The notes beneath the pieces were generated by a model. It did no database searches and had not been told where the DNA came from. It saw only the letters and a list, made by a program, of their open reading frames with translations. From contig NZ_JADPVH010000015.1 of assembly GCF_026932795.1 (NCBI RefSeq), positions 1 to 64,000 on the forward strand: a stretch of 64,000 bases of DNA, in the 5' to 3' direction. The position numbers and the translations under genes were made by a program. This DNA comes from Paenarthrobacter sp. Z7-10. Lineage in GTDB: Bacteria > Actinomycetota > Actinomycetes > Actinomycetales > Micrococcaceae. Below, one piece after another: positions 25,057 through 33,677 of this stretch (positions are counted from its first letter, which is position 1; each line of letters starts with the position of its first letter).

Positions 25057-28000
25057 ATGAAGTCGGCAGGGACGAACTCGGCGCTGGACGGGTTCACGGC
25101 GGCAACCCGCGATTGGTTCCAGGGCGCCTTTGACGCGCCGACGCCGGCGCAGACCGGCGCCTGGAAGTCTCTTTCGGCCGGATCGCATTCGCTGGTGATT
25201 GCCCCGACGGGGTCCGGCAAGACACTGGCTGCATTCCTGTGGGCACTGGACCGGCTGATCGCCGATGAGCGCGAGCCAGGCACAACCGGCACCCGGGTAC
25301 TGTACATCTCACCCCTGAAGGCACTGGGCGTGGACGTGGAGCGGAACCTGCGGGCGCCGCTGATCGGCATCACGCAAACAGCCAAACGGCTCGACCTGCC
25401 GGCACCGCACATTTCCGTCGGTGTTCGAAGCGGAGATACGACGGCGGCCGGGCGGCGGTCGCTGCTGAGCCACCCGCCGGACATCCTGATCACCACGCCT
25501 GAGTCGCTTTTCCTCATGTTGACCTCGAAGGCACGGTCCACGCTGGCCCGGGTAGAGACGATCATCGTGGACGAGGTGCACGCCGTTGCGGGGACCAAAC
25601 GCGGGGCGCATTTGGCGCTGTCCCTGGAGCGGCTGGATGAATTGTTGCCCAAGCCCGCCCAACGCATCGGGCTCTCGGCAACCGTTGAGCCACCCGAAAC
25701 GGTGGCACATTTTCTGGCCGGATCGGCGCCGGTGGAAATCGTGGCGCCGAAGACGGAGAAGAACTGGGATCTGCTGGTCACAGTCCCGGTGGAAGACATG
25801 ACCGCGCTGCCGGCTGCCAGCGCTGCCCATGATCAGGGACCAGCGTCCGGGCTGGCGCCCAACGCTTCCATCTGGCCCCACGTGGAAGAAAAAATCGTGG
25901 ACTATGTGCTGGCCAATAACTCCACCATTGTCTTCGCCAATTCGCGCCGGCTTGCCGAGCGGCTGACGGCCCGGATGAATGAGATCTACGCCGACCGGCA
26001 GTTGATGGCCGCGGCGGTTCCAGCTGGCGCCGGAAATCCACCGCCAGCGCAGATTATGGCGCAGGCCGGTGCATCCTCCGGAGCTGAACCGGTGCTGGCC
26101 AAGGCACACCACGGTTCGGTGTCCAAGGACCAGCGGGCGCTGATCGAAGACGATCTGAAGTCCGGCCGGCTGCGCTGCGTGGTCGCGACCTCCAGCCTGG
26201 AGCTGGGCATCGATATGGGAGCCGTGGACCTGGTAATCCAGGTGGAATCACCGCCATCGGTTGCCAGCGGCCTGCAGCGGGTGGGCCGCGCCGGTCACCA
26301 GGTGGGTGAGATTTCCCAAGGCATCCTTTTCCCCAAGCACCGTGCCGATCTGGTCCACTCGGCCGTGACGGTGGAGCGAATGCTCGCCGGAAAGATTGAA
26401 TCTCTGCACATCCCGGCCAACCCGCTGGATATTCTGGCCCAGCAGACTGTCGCCGCAACGGCCCTGGGCAGCATTGATGTGGAGGAATGGTTTGACACGG
26501 TGCGTCGCAGTGCACCCTTCGCCTCGCTCCCCCGATCCGCCTTCGATGCCACGCTGGATCTGCTGGCCGGACGGTATCCCTCCGACGAGTTCGCCGAACT
26601 GCGCCCCCGCATCGTCTGGGACCGGGTGGAAGGAACCCTCACCGGCCGGCCGGGCGCACAGCGGCTGGCGGTCACCTCCGGCGGAACCATTCCGGACCGC
26701 GGTCTTTTTGGCGTCTACATTGTCGGTTCCGAGGCAGAAGCGCCGGCGGGCGCCAAGGCCAAGGGTGGCCGTCGGGTAGGTGAGCTCGACGAGGAGATGG
26801 TATACGAGTCCAGGGTGGGAGACATTTTTGCCCTTGGCGCCACCAGCTGGCGCATTGAGGACATCACGCACGACCGCGTCCTGGTCTCACCTGCGTACGG
26901 CCAACCGGGCAAACTCCCGTTCTGGAAAGGAGATTCGCTGGGCCGGCCGGTGGAGCTGGGCCGCGCCGTGGGAGCCTTCACCCGGGAACTGGTGGGAGCG
27001 GACCCGGCCGCGGCCCTTGCCCGCTGCCGGGCCCTAGGATTGGACGACTGGGCCGCCGGCAACCTGCTCGGATACCTCACCGAACAAAAACAGGCCACGG
27101 ACCTGGTTCCCAATGACCGCACGCTGTTGGTCGAACGCTTCCACGATGAACTTGGCGACTGGCGGGTTGTCCTGCACAGCCCCTTCGGTATGCCCGTGCA
27201 TGCGCCGTGGGCGCTTGCCGTCGGTGCCCGGCTGCACGCACGCTACGGTCTGGACGGCTCGGCGATGGCGTCCGACGACGGCATCGTGCTGCGGGTGCCG
27301 ATGATGGATGACGAGCCGCCCGGAGCGGAACTGTTCCTGTTCGAGGCCGATGAACTCGATAGCATTGTCACAGCAGAGGTGGGCGGTTCAGCGCTGTTTG
27401 CCGCCCGCTTCAGGGAATGCGCCGCGCGGGCACTGCTGCTGCCCCGGCAGCATCCGGGCAAACGCTCCCCGCTGTGGCAGCAGCGCCAGCGGTCCGCGCA
27501 GTTGCTGGATGTGGCGAAGAAGTACCCGACGTTTCCAATCGTGCTGGAAACCGTCCGTGAGTGTCTGCAGGACGTCTACGATCTTCCCGCGCTCAAGGAG
27601 ATCGCCGCGGGCATCGAGCGCCGCGAGCTGCGGATCATGGAGATCACAACACAGCAGCCCTCGCCCTTTGCCCGCTCGCTGCTGTTCGGCTATGTCGCCT
27701 CGTTCCTGTATGAGGGCGACTCGCCGCTGGCCGAACGCCGGGCCGCGGCGCTGTCTTTGGATCCCACGCTGCTCAGCGAACTGCTGGGGCGGGCTGAGCT
27801 GCGCGAGCTGCTGGATCCGCAGGTCATTGCCCAGACGGAAGCAGAGTTGCAGCGCCTCGCCCCCGGACGCAGGGCCCGCGGGCTGGAAGGGGTGGCCGAT
27901 CTGCTCCGTTTACTCGGACCGCTCAGCATAGAGGAGGTGGCCGCGCGGCTGGATCCAGAGGCCGACGACGGCAGCAGCGCAGGCAGTCCGCTTGGTGGAA

Positions 28001-29907
28001 TGGATGCGGCTGCGGCCGCCGAAGATCACCTGGAAGCACTCGTCAAAGTCAACCGGGCCCTGCGGATCAACATGGCCTCCACTCCACGCTACGCTGCCAT
28101 TGAGGATGCGGCCCGGCTCCGCGATGCGCTCGGGATTCCGCTTCCGATGGGCGTCCCACAAGCCTTTATTGAGCCGGTCGCGGATCCTCTCTCCGACCTG
28201 CTCGGCCGCTATGGGCGAACCCACGGCCCCTTCACCGCCGCGGAAGCCGCCGACCGGCTGGGACTCGGTGTCGCCGTCGTCGGCACCGGTCTGGCCCGTC
28301 TAGCCGCCGACGGCAGAGTGGTCGAGGGGGAGTTTCGGCCCACCCGGACGTTCCCCGGCGGGGTACAAACGGTGGAGCAGCAGGGCGAGGCGGCCAGCGA
28401 CTCCGCCGCCAGCGCAGCTGCCGACGAACTCGTGGCAGCGCCACAGCAACCCGCCATCCCCGCCAGTCACACCCCGGCGGCCTCCGAGTGGTGCGACGTT
28501 GAGGTGCTGCGCAAACTCCGACGCCGGTCCCTGGCCGCGCTGCGCGCAGAGGTTGAGCCGGTGGATCCGGCCAGCTATGCCCGTTTCCTGCCCGCCTGGC
28601 AGCACGTGGCCATTCCGGCCCGGGCGGGCGCACGCAGCCAACCTGGCCAGCCCAGCCAGCTCCGCGGTCTTGACGGTGTGCTTACTGTCGTGGACCAACT
28701 GGCCGGCGTGCCCGTGCCCGCGTCGGCGTGGGAACCGCTGGTGCTCGCCTCACGGGTCGCCAACTACTCGCCGGCGATGCTCGATGAACTCGCCGCCACC
28801 GGAGAGATTCTTTGGTCCGGAGTCGGCTCACTGGCGGGCAATGACGGCTGGATCAGTCTGCACATTGCCGAATCTGCAGCGCTGACTTTGCGTCCGGCAC
28901 CGGACTTTGCGCCCGGGGACCCCCAGCAGCGGCTGCTGGACCATCTGGCTGGAGGGGGCGCATACTTCTTCCATCAGCTGCGGGAAGTTGCCGGCGGAAT
29001 GGACGCGGTCCTCAGCGACGCCGAGGTGACCACGGCGCTCTGGGAACTCGTGTGGGCCGGTCGGATCAGCAACGACACTTTCAACCCGGTGCGGTCCCTG
29101 CTTTCCGGTGGACACTCCGCGCACCGGCAGCGTCCCGCCGCCCCCCGGCTCCGCTCCTCCGGACGCTACGGGCGGCTGGGCCGGGCTTCCGGGTCGGACT
29201 CGTCGGCCCTGGCCGGACTGGCACAGCCCCGTTCGGCACCCCCGCTGGCGGTAGGCCGGTGGGCCATCCTGCCACCCATCGAGGCCGAGACAACCGTGCA
29301 TGCCCATGCCACCGCGGAACTCCTGCTGGACCGTTACGGCGTGGTGACCCGCGGTTCGGTGGCAACGGAGAACATTCCCGGCGGCTTCGCGCTGATGTAC
29401 AAAGTGCTGGCGCGGCTGGAGGAGACCGGCCGCTGCCGACGAGGCTATTTCATCGAACACCTGGGCGCGGCCCAGTTCGCCGTTCCCACCACAGTGGATC
29501 GGATGCGTTCCTTCAACCAGGATGCCCAGCCGGAGCACGGCACCCCGTCCGCGCTGGCCCTGGCTGCCACTGATCCCGCCAATCCATACGGTGCTGCGCT
29601 GCCGTGGCCCACCTTGGAGGCGGGGCACCGGCCGGGTCGGAAGGCCGGCGCCCTGGTGGTGATGGTCGACGGCGCCTTGGTGCTCTACGTTGAACGAGGT
29701 GGAAAGACGCTCCTCGCCTTCACCGCAGAGCCGGAGCCGCTGGCGCTGGCGGCGGGGGCCCTGGCTGATGTAGTGAAGCGCGGCGCGGTGGATAAACTGG
29801 CCATCGAAAAAGTCAACGGTCAAAGCATCCTCGATACTGAACTCGCCCGGTCCCTGATCGACGCGGGTGCCTACAGCACGCCCCGGGGGCTTCGAATCCG
29901 TGCCTGA
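25057..29907 (+). CDS. lhr: ATP-dependent helicase Lhr
   Basis: Large superfamily 2 helicase, 1616 aa, an ATP-driven 3'-5' DNA/RNA-DNA translocase linked to DNA repair. Walker A TGSGKT is at residues 51-56, DEVH at 172-175, motif III LSATVEPPE near 205, and motif VI QRVGRAGH near 405. The Lhr-core WH/beta-barrel follows, then a long C-terminal part (Lhr-C) with winged-helix repeats and a C-terminal domain. Full-length actinobacterial Lhr is about 1500-1600 aa, so it is intact. It overlaps nei by eight bases. The lhr-nei pair is also adjacent in mycobacteria (Rv3296-Rv3297), which supports a joint repair role. Confidence 0.96.
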   Translation: MKSAGTNSALDGFTAATRDWFQGAFDAPTPAQTGAWKSLSAGSHSLVIAPTGSGKTLAAFLWALDRLIADEREPGTTGTRVLYISPLKALGVDVERNLRAPLIGITQTAKRLDLPAPHISVGVRSGDTTAAGRRSLLSHPPDILITTPESLFLMLTSKARSTLARVETIIVDEVHAVAGTKRGAHLALSLERLDELLPKPAQRIGLSATVEPPETVAHFLAGSAPVEIVAPKTEKNWDLLVTVPVEDMTALPAASAAHDQGPASGLAPNASIWPHVEEKIVDYVLANNSTIVFANSRRLAERLTARMNEIYADRQLMAAAVPAGAGNPPPAQIMAQAGASSGAEPVLAKAHHGSVSKDQRALIEDDLKSGRLRCVVATSSLELGIDMGAVDLVIQVESPPSVASGLQRVGRAGHQVGEISQGILFPKHRADLVHSAVTVERMLAGKIESLHIPANPLDILAQQTVAATALGSIDVEEWFDTVRRSAPFASLPRSAFDATLDLLAGRYPSDEFAELRPRIVWDRVEGTLTGRPGAQRLAVTSGGTIPDRGLFGVYIVGSEAEAPAGAKAKGGRRVGELDEEMVYESRVGDIFALGATSWRIEDITHDRVLVSPAYGQPGKLPFWKGDSLGRPVELGRAVGAFTRELVGADPAAALARCRALGLDDWAAGNLLGYLTEQKQATDLVPNDRTLLVERFHDELGDWRVVLHSPFGMPVHAPWALAVGARLHARYGLDGSAMASDDGIVLRVPMMDDEPPGAELFLFEADELDSIVTAEVGGSALFAARFRECAARALLLPRQHPGKRSPLWQQRQRSAQLLDVAKKYPTFPIVLETVRECLQDVYDLPALKEIAAGIERRELRIMEITTQQPSPFARSLLFGYVASFLYEGDSPLAERRAAALSLDPTLLSELLGRAELRELLDPQVIAQTEAELQRLAPGRRARGLEGVADLLRLLGPLSIEEVAARLDPEADDGSSAGSPLGGMDAAAAAEDHLEALVKVNRALRINMASTPRYAAIEDAARLRDALGIPLPMGVPQAFIEPVADPLSDLLGRYGRTHGPFTAAEAADRLGLGVAVVGTGLARLAADGRVVEGEFRPTRTFPGGVQTVEQQGEAASDSAASAAADELVAAPQQPAIPASHTPAASEWCDVEVLRKLRRRSLAALRAEVEPVDPASYARFLPAWQHVAIPARAGARSQPGQPSQLRGLDGVLTVVDQLAGVPVPASAWEPLVLASRVANYSPAMLDELAATGEILWSGVGSLAGNDGWISLHIAESAALTLRPAPDFAPGDPQQRLLDHLAGGGAYFFHQLREVAGGMDAVLSDAEVTTALWELVWAGRISNDTFNPVRSLLSGGHSAHRQRPAAPRLRSSGRYGRLGRASGSDSSALAGLAQPRSAPPLAVGRWAILPPIEAETTVHAHATAELLLDRYGVVTRGSVATENIPGGFALMYKVLARLEETGRCRRGYFIEHLGAAQFAVPTTVDRMRSFNQDAQPEHGTPSALALAATDPANPYGAALPWPTLEAGHRPGRKAGALVVMVDGALVLYVERGGKTLLAFTAEPEPLALAAGALADVVKRGAVDKLAIEKVNGQSILDTELARSLIDAGAYSTPRGLRIRA

Positions 29908-30727
29908 GGGAGACAATGTCTGGCGCGATGCCAAGCTGCTCGGAGCCGCGCTGACCGGTCGGCAGCTGGTCCGCTGCGACATCCGCGTCCCGAAGTACGC
30001 CACAGTGGATTTCAGCGGCAGCATGGTGGATGCCGTTCGGTCCCGGGGTAAGCATCTGCTGATCAGCGTCGCCGGGCACCTGATCCATTCCCATCTGAAA
30101 ATGGAGGGCGTTTGGCACGTCTACCCCGGTGGTCCGCGGAGCCCGCAGAAGTGGCGGCGGCCGGCGTACACCGCCCGCTGCATCCTCGGCACGGACGCGG
30201 CCACGGCCGTCGGCTTTTCCCTCGGCCTGCTGGAGGTGCTGACGCCGGAGCAGGAGCGCGAGGCAGTTGGCCATCTCGGTCCGGACCTGCTCGGGGCCGA
30301 CTGGGACGCTGCGGAAGCGGTCCGCCGGCTGGCCGCGCAGCCGGGCCGCAGCATTGGGACCGCTCTGCTGGATCAGCGCAATCTGGCCGGCATCGGCAAT
30401 ATCTACCGCAACGAATTGTGTTTCCTGGCCGGTGTCCATCCTGCGGCGACGGTGCAACAGGTGCAGAAACTCGAGCGGCTTGAGCGAATTGTGGACACGG
30501 CCAAGCGCCTGCTGGAAGCCAACAAAGACCGACCTCGAAGCACTACGGGCCTTCCGGCGCGCGGCGATGCGGCCGTGTGGGTCTACCGGCGTGAAGGCAA
30601 GCCCTGCAAACGCTGCGGCACGTACATCCGGCATGGCACTCTGGGGGAATCCCTGCGTCCCGGCCAAGCCGAGCAGCGGCTCCGGGACATCTATTTTTGC
30701 CCGCGCTGCCAGCCGCCGCGCGATTAA
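29900..30727 (+). CDS. nei: Fpg/Nei-family DNA glycosylase (endonuclease VIII)
   Basis: Base-excision repair glycosylase/AP lyase, 275 aa, acting on oxidised pyrimidines. Translation starts at GTG 29900, so after Met removal the N-terminal nucleophile is Pro in PEGDNVWRDA, followed by the catalytic Glu. The helix-two-turn-helix lies in DQRNLAGIGNIYRNELCF. The zinc finger is CKRCGTYIR to FCPRCQ, all four cysteines present. The PEGD N-terminus and VW are typical of the Nei branch rather than MutM (PELPEVE). A start at 29867 would bury the nucleophile and is wrong. Confidence 0.94.
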   Translation: MPEGDNVWRDAKLLGAALTGRQLVRCDIRVPKYATVDFSGSMVDAVRSRGKHLLISVAGHLIHSHLKMEGVWHVYPGGPRSPQKWRRPAYTARCILGTDAATAVGFSLGLLEVLTPEQEREAVGHLGPDLLGADWDAAEAVRRLAAQPGRSIGTALLDQRNLAGIGNIYRNELCFLAGVHPAATVQQVQKLERLERIVDTAKRLLEANKDRPRSTTGLPARGDAAVWVYRREGKPCKRCGTYIRHGTLGESLRPGQAEQRLRDIYFCPRCQPPRD

Positions 30728-30733
30728 ACGCAG

Positions 30734-30777
30734 GGAGCAGCTCCACCCCTGCGGCAATCCCCAGGAGCAGCTCCACC
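30734..30777. repeat. two copies of GGAGCAGCTCCACC
   Basis: 14-bp copies at 30734-30747 and 30764-30777, 30 bases apart, in the short gap between nei and the pseudouridine synthase gene. The core GGAGCAGCTCC is a palindrome. Confidence 0.7.
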
Positions 30778-30785
30778 GCGGCGGG

Positions 30786-30791
30786 TACCCT
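30786..30791 (+). promoter_or_regulatory. -10 hexamer TACCCT, leaderless promoter
   Basis: TACCCT six bases before GTG at 30798. It selects GTG over the ATG that directly follows. Confidence 0.55.
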
Positions 30792-30797
30792 TAAGGG

Positions 30798-31727
30798 GTG
30801 ATGAAATCCCCCCTTCCGGTGCGCGACGGCGTCAATGCAACCCGTCTCCGACTGCCGGAATCGGGGCCGTGGGCCACCGCGATGGACTACGTGCTGGAGC
30901 GCTTTGGCCACGTGGATCCTGACGGCATCGTGGCGAGGTTCAAACGCGGCGAGGTCCAGGCGCTCGGCGGAACGGTCCTCACCCCGTCCACTCCGCTGGC
31001 CGAGCACACCTTCATCTGGTATTACCGTGAGCTCCCGGTGGAGCAGAAGTTGCCCGTGGAATTGGCGGTCCTGCACCAGGACGAGGACCTGGTGGTGGTG
31101 GATAAACCGCATTTCCTGCCCACCACACCCGGCGGAATGTATGTGGCCGAGTCCGCCCTAGTGCGGCTGCGGCTGATGCTGGATCTTCCGGATCTGGTGC
31201 CCATTCACCGGCTGGACCGAATGACGGCCGGGGTATTGCTTTTCGCCGCCAATCCCTTCACACGGGGCAAGTACCAGCTGCTTTTCGAGCGGCGGCACGT
31301 TCGCAAGAGCTATGAAGCTGTCGCATCCGTGCGGCCGGAGCTGGCGCTGCCTCGCGTGGTGCGAAGCCGGATGCTCAAGTCCCGAACCTATCTGCTCTCC
31401 CAAGAGGTGACCGGCGAGTCCAACGCGGAGACACGAGTAGAGCTGCTGGAGACGTACGACGACGACGGCCTCCTCCGTGGGCGCTACAAGCTCGAGCCAC
31501 ACACCGGCAAGACGCACCAGCTGCGCGTTCATATGGCATCGCTGGGACTTGGCATTCTGACCGATCCGTTCTATCCGATCCTGCTCCCGCAGGCTCCGGA
31601 TGACTATGCCAATCCCCTGCAGCTGCTCGCGCGGAGCATCAGTTTCACCGATCCGCTCAGCCACCGGGAGGTCGAGTACACCAGCCGGCGACACCTGTCC
31701 AGCTTTACCGGCGCCGGGAACCACTGA
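30798..31727 (+). CDS. RluA-family pseudouridine synthase
   Basis: RNA pseudouridine synthase, 309 aa. The catalytic Asp is Asp140 in IHRLDRMTAGVLLFA; other family blocks are LVVVDKPHFLPTTPG and THQLRVHMASLGLGILTD. The RNA target (rRNA or tRNA position) cannot be told from sequence; similar actinobacterial genes are simply called pseudouridylate synthases. The spacing from the TACCCT hexamer favours GTG at 30798, giving MMKSPLPVRDG. It stands alone after the lhr-nei pair with its own promoter. Confidence 0.88.
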   Translation: MMKSPLPVRDGVNATRLRLPESGPWATAMDYVLERFGHVDPDGIVARFKRGEVQALGGTVLTPSTPLAEHTFIWYYRELPVEQKLPVELAVLHQDEDLVVVDKPHFLPTTPGGMYVAESALVRLRLMLDLPDLVPIHRLDRMTAGVLLFAANPFTRGKYQLLFERRHVRKSYEAVASVRPELALPRVVRSRMLKSRTYLLSQEVTGESNAETRVELLETYDDDGLLRGRYKLEPHTGKTHQLRVHMASLGLGILTDPFYPILLPQAPDDYANPLQLLARSISFTDPLSHREVEYTSRRHLSSFTGAGNH

Positions 31728-31787
31728 ACGGTCCCACCGGGCGCCTGCAGGTAACAGCCACCTCTACCCCTGCACCTGTCCAACGAC

Positions 31788-31793
31788 TAGATT
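31788..31793 (+). promoter_or_regulatory. -10 hexamer TAGATT, leaderless promoter
   Basis: TAGATT six bases before the GTG start of the DedA-type gene. Confidence 0.6.
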
Positions 31794-31799
31794 AAGGTT

Positions 31800-32477
31800 G
31801 TGGACATCTTGAGCGTGGGCGCTTGGGCGCCGGCTCTCTATCCGCTCACTATGGTTGCCGTGGCACTCGATGCCGCACTGCCTCCGATCCCGTCCGAAAT
31901 TATGGTGGTCACCTCGGGCGCCCTCTCGGCTACCAACAAGGTCATCCTGCCTCTGGCCCTGCTGATGGCGGCGGCCGGATCTGTCGCCGGCGACCTGTTG
32001 GTTTACACCATTTTCCGCCGGCGTTTGACCAATGTGCTGGACCGCTTCGGCTGGGGACGTACGGTTCACCGCGTCATCCGCAAAGCCGTGAACCGCGGTG
32101 GGAGGTCGTCCACGGCCGCCGCCATGGTGGCGGGCAGGTTCATTCCCGCCGGCCGGACCGCCACCATGGCCGCCGCCGGAATCGCAGCAATACCTGCCGT
32201 TCGGGTGCTGCGTGCCAGTGCCATCGGTTCCGTCCTGTGGGCCAGCTGGATGGTGGGCCTCGGATATGTCACTGGGCGGTCCACCCACTTCCCGTTCTGG
32301 GCGAACTCGCTGATAGGGGTCTGCCTGGGCGTCGGCTTTGGTGTCCTGATGGCGGCCGTGATTGGGATCCGACACCGCAGCGCGTCGCACCGTAATTCCG
32401 GTTCGACCGATTCCGGTTCTGGTTCCGGTTCCGGTTCTGATTCTGATTCTGGAACAGATCCCCAGCCGCGGGGCTGA
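31800..32477 (+). CDS. DedA/VTT-family membrane protein
   Basis: A 225-aa inner-membrane protein of the DedA (SNARE-associated) family. Features: PPIPSEIMVVTSGAL near residue 30 with the family Glu, GSVAGDLLVYTIFRR, and the amphipathic arginine motif FIPAGRTATMAAAG. Four or five membrane segments. DedA proteins act in lipid carrier transport and envelope homeostasis. The last 27 residues are a Ser/Gly/Asp tail made by repeats of a GGTTCC/GGTTCT hexamer; it is probably disordered. The start is GTG with a leaderless promoter. Confidence 0.85.
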   Translation: MDILSVGAWAPALYPLTMVAVALDAALPPIPSEIMVVTSGALSATNKVILPLALLMAAAGSVAGDLLVYTIFRRRLTNVLDRFGWGRTVHRVIRKAVNRGGRSSTAAAMVAGRFIPAGRTATMAAAGIAAIPAVRVLRASAIGSVLWASWMVGLGYVTGRSTHFPFWANSLIGVCLGVGFGVLMAAVIGIRHRSASHRNSGSTDSGSGSGSGSDSDSGTDPQPRG

Positions 32478-32504
32478 TCGGGCACCCTCGTTCCCTGCCC
32501 GCTC

Positions 32505-32720
32505 CTACAGCTGGTTCAGCGTGATCCACTTTCCGCGGCTGCGCCGAAGCACCCGCAAAGCTCCGGTTCTGGCGACCGCGCTGACGGCATGGTCCATGTT
32601 CGCGCCGGCGTCCAACGCCTGCCGATTTTCAACACTTGCCTGGCTGGACTGCACCGTGAAGCGGACCGTGATCCGCGGAACTCCGGCCACAATCGCCAGC
32701 GTGGCACGGAAAGAAGGCAT
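32505..32720 (-). CDS. small uncharacterised protein, 71 aa
   Basis: Begins MPSFRATLAI and ends TGALRVLRRSRGKWITL. The central stretch PRITVRFTVQSSQASVE looks like a beta strand pair. It is basic and soluble, without a signal peptide. A perfect leaderless promoter (TAGTTT, six bases before the ATG) supports it as a real gene although it is short. I recall similar small proteins in Arthrobacter but no known function. Convergent with the DedA gene; the gap is 27 bases. Confidence 0.65.
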   Translation of the reverse strand: MPSFRATLAIVAGVPRITVRFTVQSSQASVENRQALDAGANMDHAVSAVARTGALRVLRRSRGKWITLNQL

Positions 32721-32726
32721 GACTCC

Positions 32727-32732
32727 AAACTA
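32727..32732 (-). promoter_or_regulatory. -10 hexamer TAGTTT, leaderless promoter
   Basis: TAGTTT on the minus strand six bases before the ATG of the 71-aa gene; the main evidence that the small frame is expressed. Confidence 0.55.
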
Positions 32733-32798
32733 CCGCCCGCATGGCTCAGGGAAGCAGCCGGCTGGAATTTCCGGGGCGCTCTCCGGGTTGGTTCTGGC

Positions 32799-33605
32799 AT
32801 GACGCAAACTTCCACCGCCCCCAACGCTGCTGCCCCTGCGAACTGGCTGCGCTTCCGCAGCAGCCGCGAGGCAGAGCTGACCGAGGAGCATGGCTGGCTG
32901 ACCTTAACGTCGCTGCAGTGGCTGGGCACCGAGCCCGCGCCGCTGGACCTGCTGCCGGGATTGTGGCATGCCGCCGACGGCAAGGCGGTCCTGAATGCCG
33001 CCGCTGCCGACGGCCTGGTAGTGAAGGCGACGCAGCTGCCGGTGGATGGCACCCTGACAGCAAGCCTGGCGGATGAGGAATCTCTGCTGTGGGTCCAGTT
33101 CGGCAGCATCGTGGTGGAATTGGCCCGGCGCGGCGGCCATTACGCAGTCCGCACGCGGGACAGGCAATCGCCGGTACTGACTAATTTTGGCGGTGTCCCA
33201 ACCTTTGCCTATCGCCCCGAGCTGGTGCTGACCGCGCGGTTCGAACGCTATGCCGAGCCCCGGCGAGTGGCCATCGGAACGGCGAACCCGCACGTGTCTG
33301 GCACCGCCGTCGTCGTCGGGGCTGTTGCCTTCGAGCTGAACGGAACCACGCATCGATTGGCCGCGGAGGCGGATGCGTCGGGGGCTCTGAGGCTGACCTT
33401 TTCCGACGCGAGCAACGGCCGCAGCACCGCCGGTTGGCGCAAAGTGGTCACTGCCATACCGGACCATGGCGGACAAGTGCGGGTGGATTTCAACCGTGCC
33501 GTCAATTATCCCAGCGCCTTTACCCCATTTGGCACCTGCCCCATGCCGGTGCCCGGGAACACTATTGGTGTGCCGCTCGAAGCCGGCGAAATGGCACCGC
33601 ACTGA
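32799..33605 (+). CDS. DUF1684-domain protein
   Basis: A 268-aa soluble protein with the DUF1684 pattern: WLRFRSSREAELTEEHGWLT, LTSLQWL, and the strongly conserved end NYPSAFTPFGTCPMPVPGN followed by T. The family is widespread and has no established reaction. The frame is open from 32589, but that part lies antisense to the 71-aa gene; MTQTST at 32799 is the best start, although no good ribosome binding site is visible. Ends 72 bases from the convergent acyl-CoA dehydrogenase stop. Confidence 0.82.
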   Translation: MTQTSTAPNAAAPANWLRFRSSREAELTEEHGWLTLTSLQWLGTEPAPLDLLPGLWHAADGKAVLNAAAADGLVVKATQLPVDGTLTASLADEESLLWVQFGSIVVELARRGGHYAVRTRDRQSPVLTNFGGVPTFAYRPELVLTARFERYAEPRRVAIGTANPHVSGTAVVVGAVAFELNGTTHRLAAEADASGALRLTFSDASNGRSTAGWRKVVTAIPDHGGQVRVDFNRAVNYPSAFTPFGTCPMPVPGNTIGVPLEAGEMAPH

Positions 33606-33677
33606 GGGGCAGGCGCTGATTCCGCCGCACAAAACGCGCCGCCGGGCCGGAGGGCGCTCAATGGGGCACGCGCTGAT

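Noticed and set aside
24867-25799. N-terminal extension of the 178-aa membrane protein
   Set aside because: Antisense to lhr; the GTG at 24866 has a strong GGAGGAG site.
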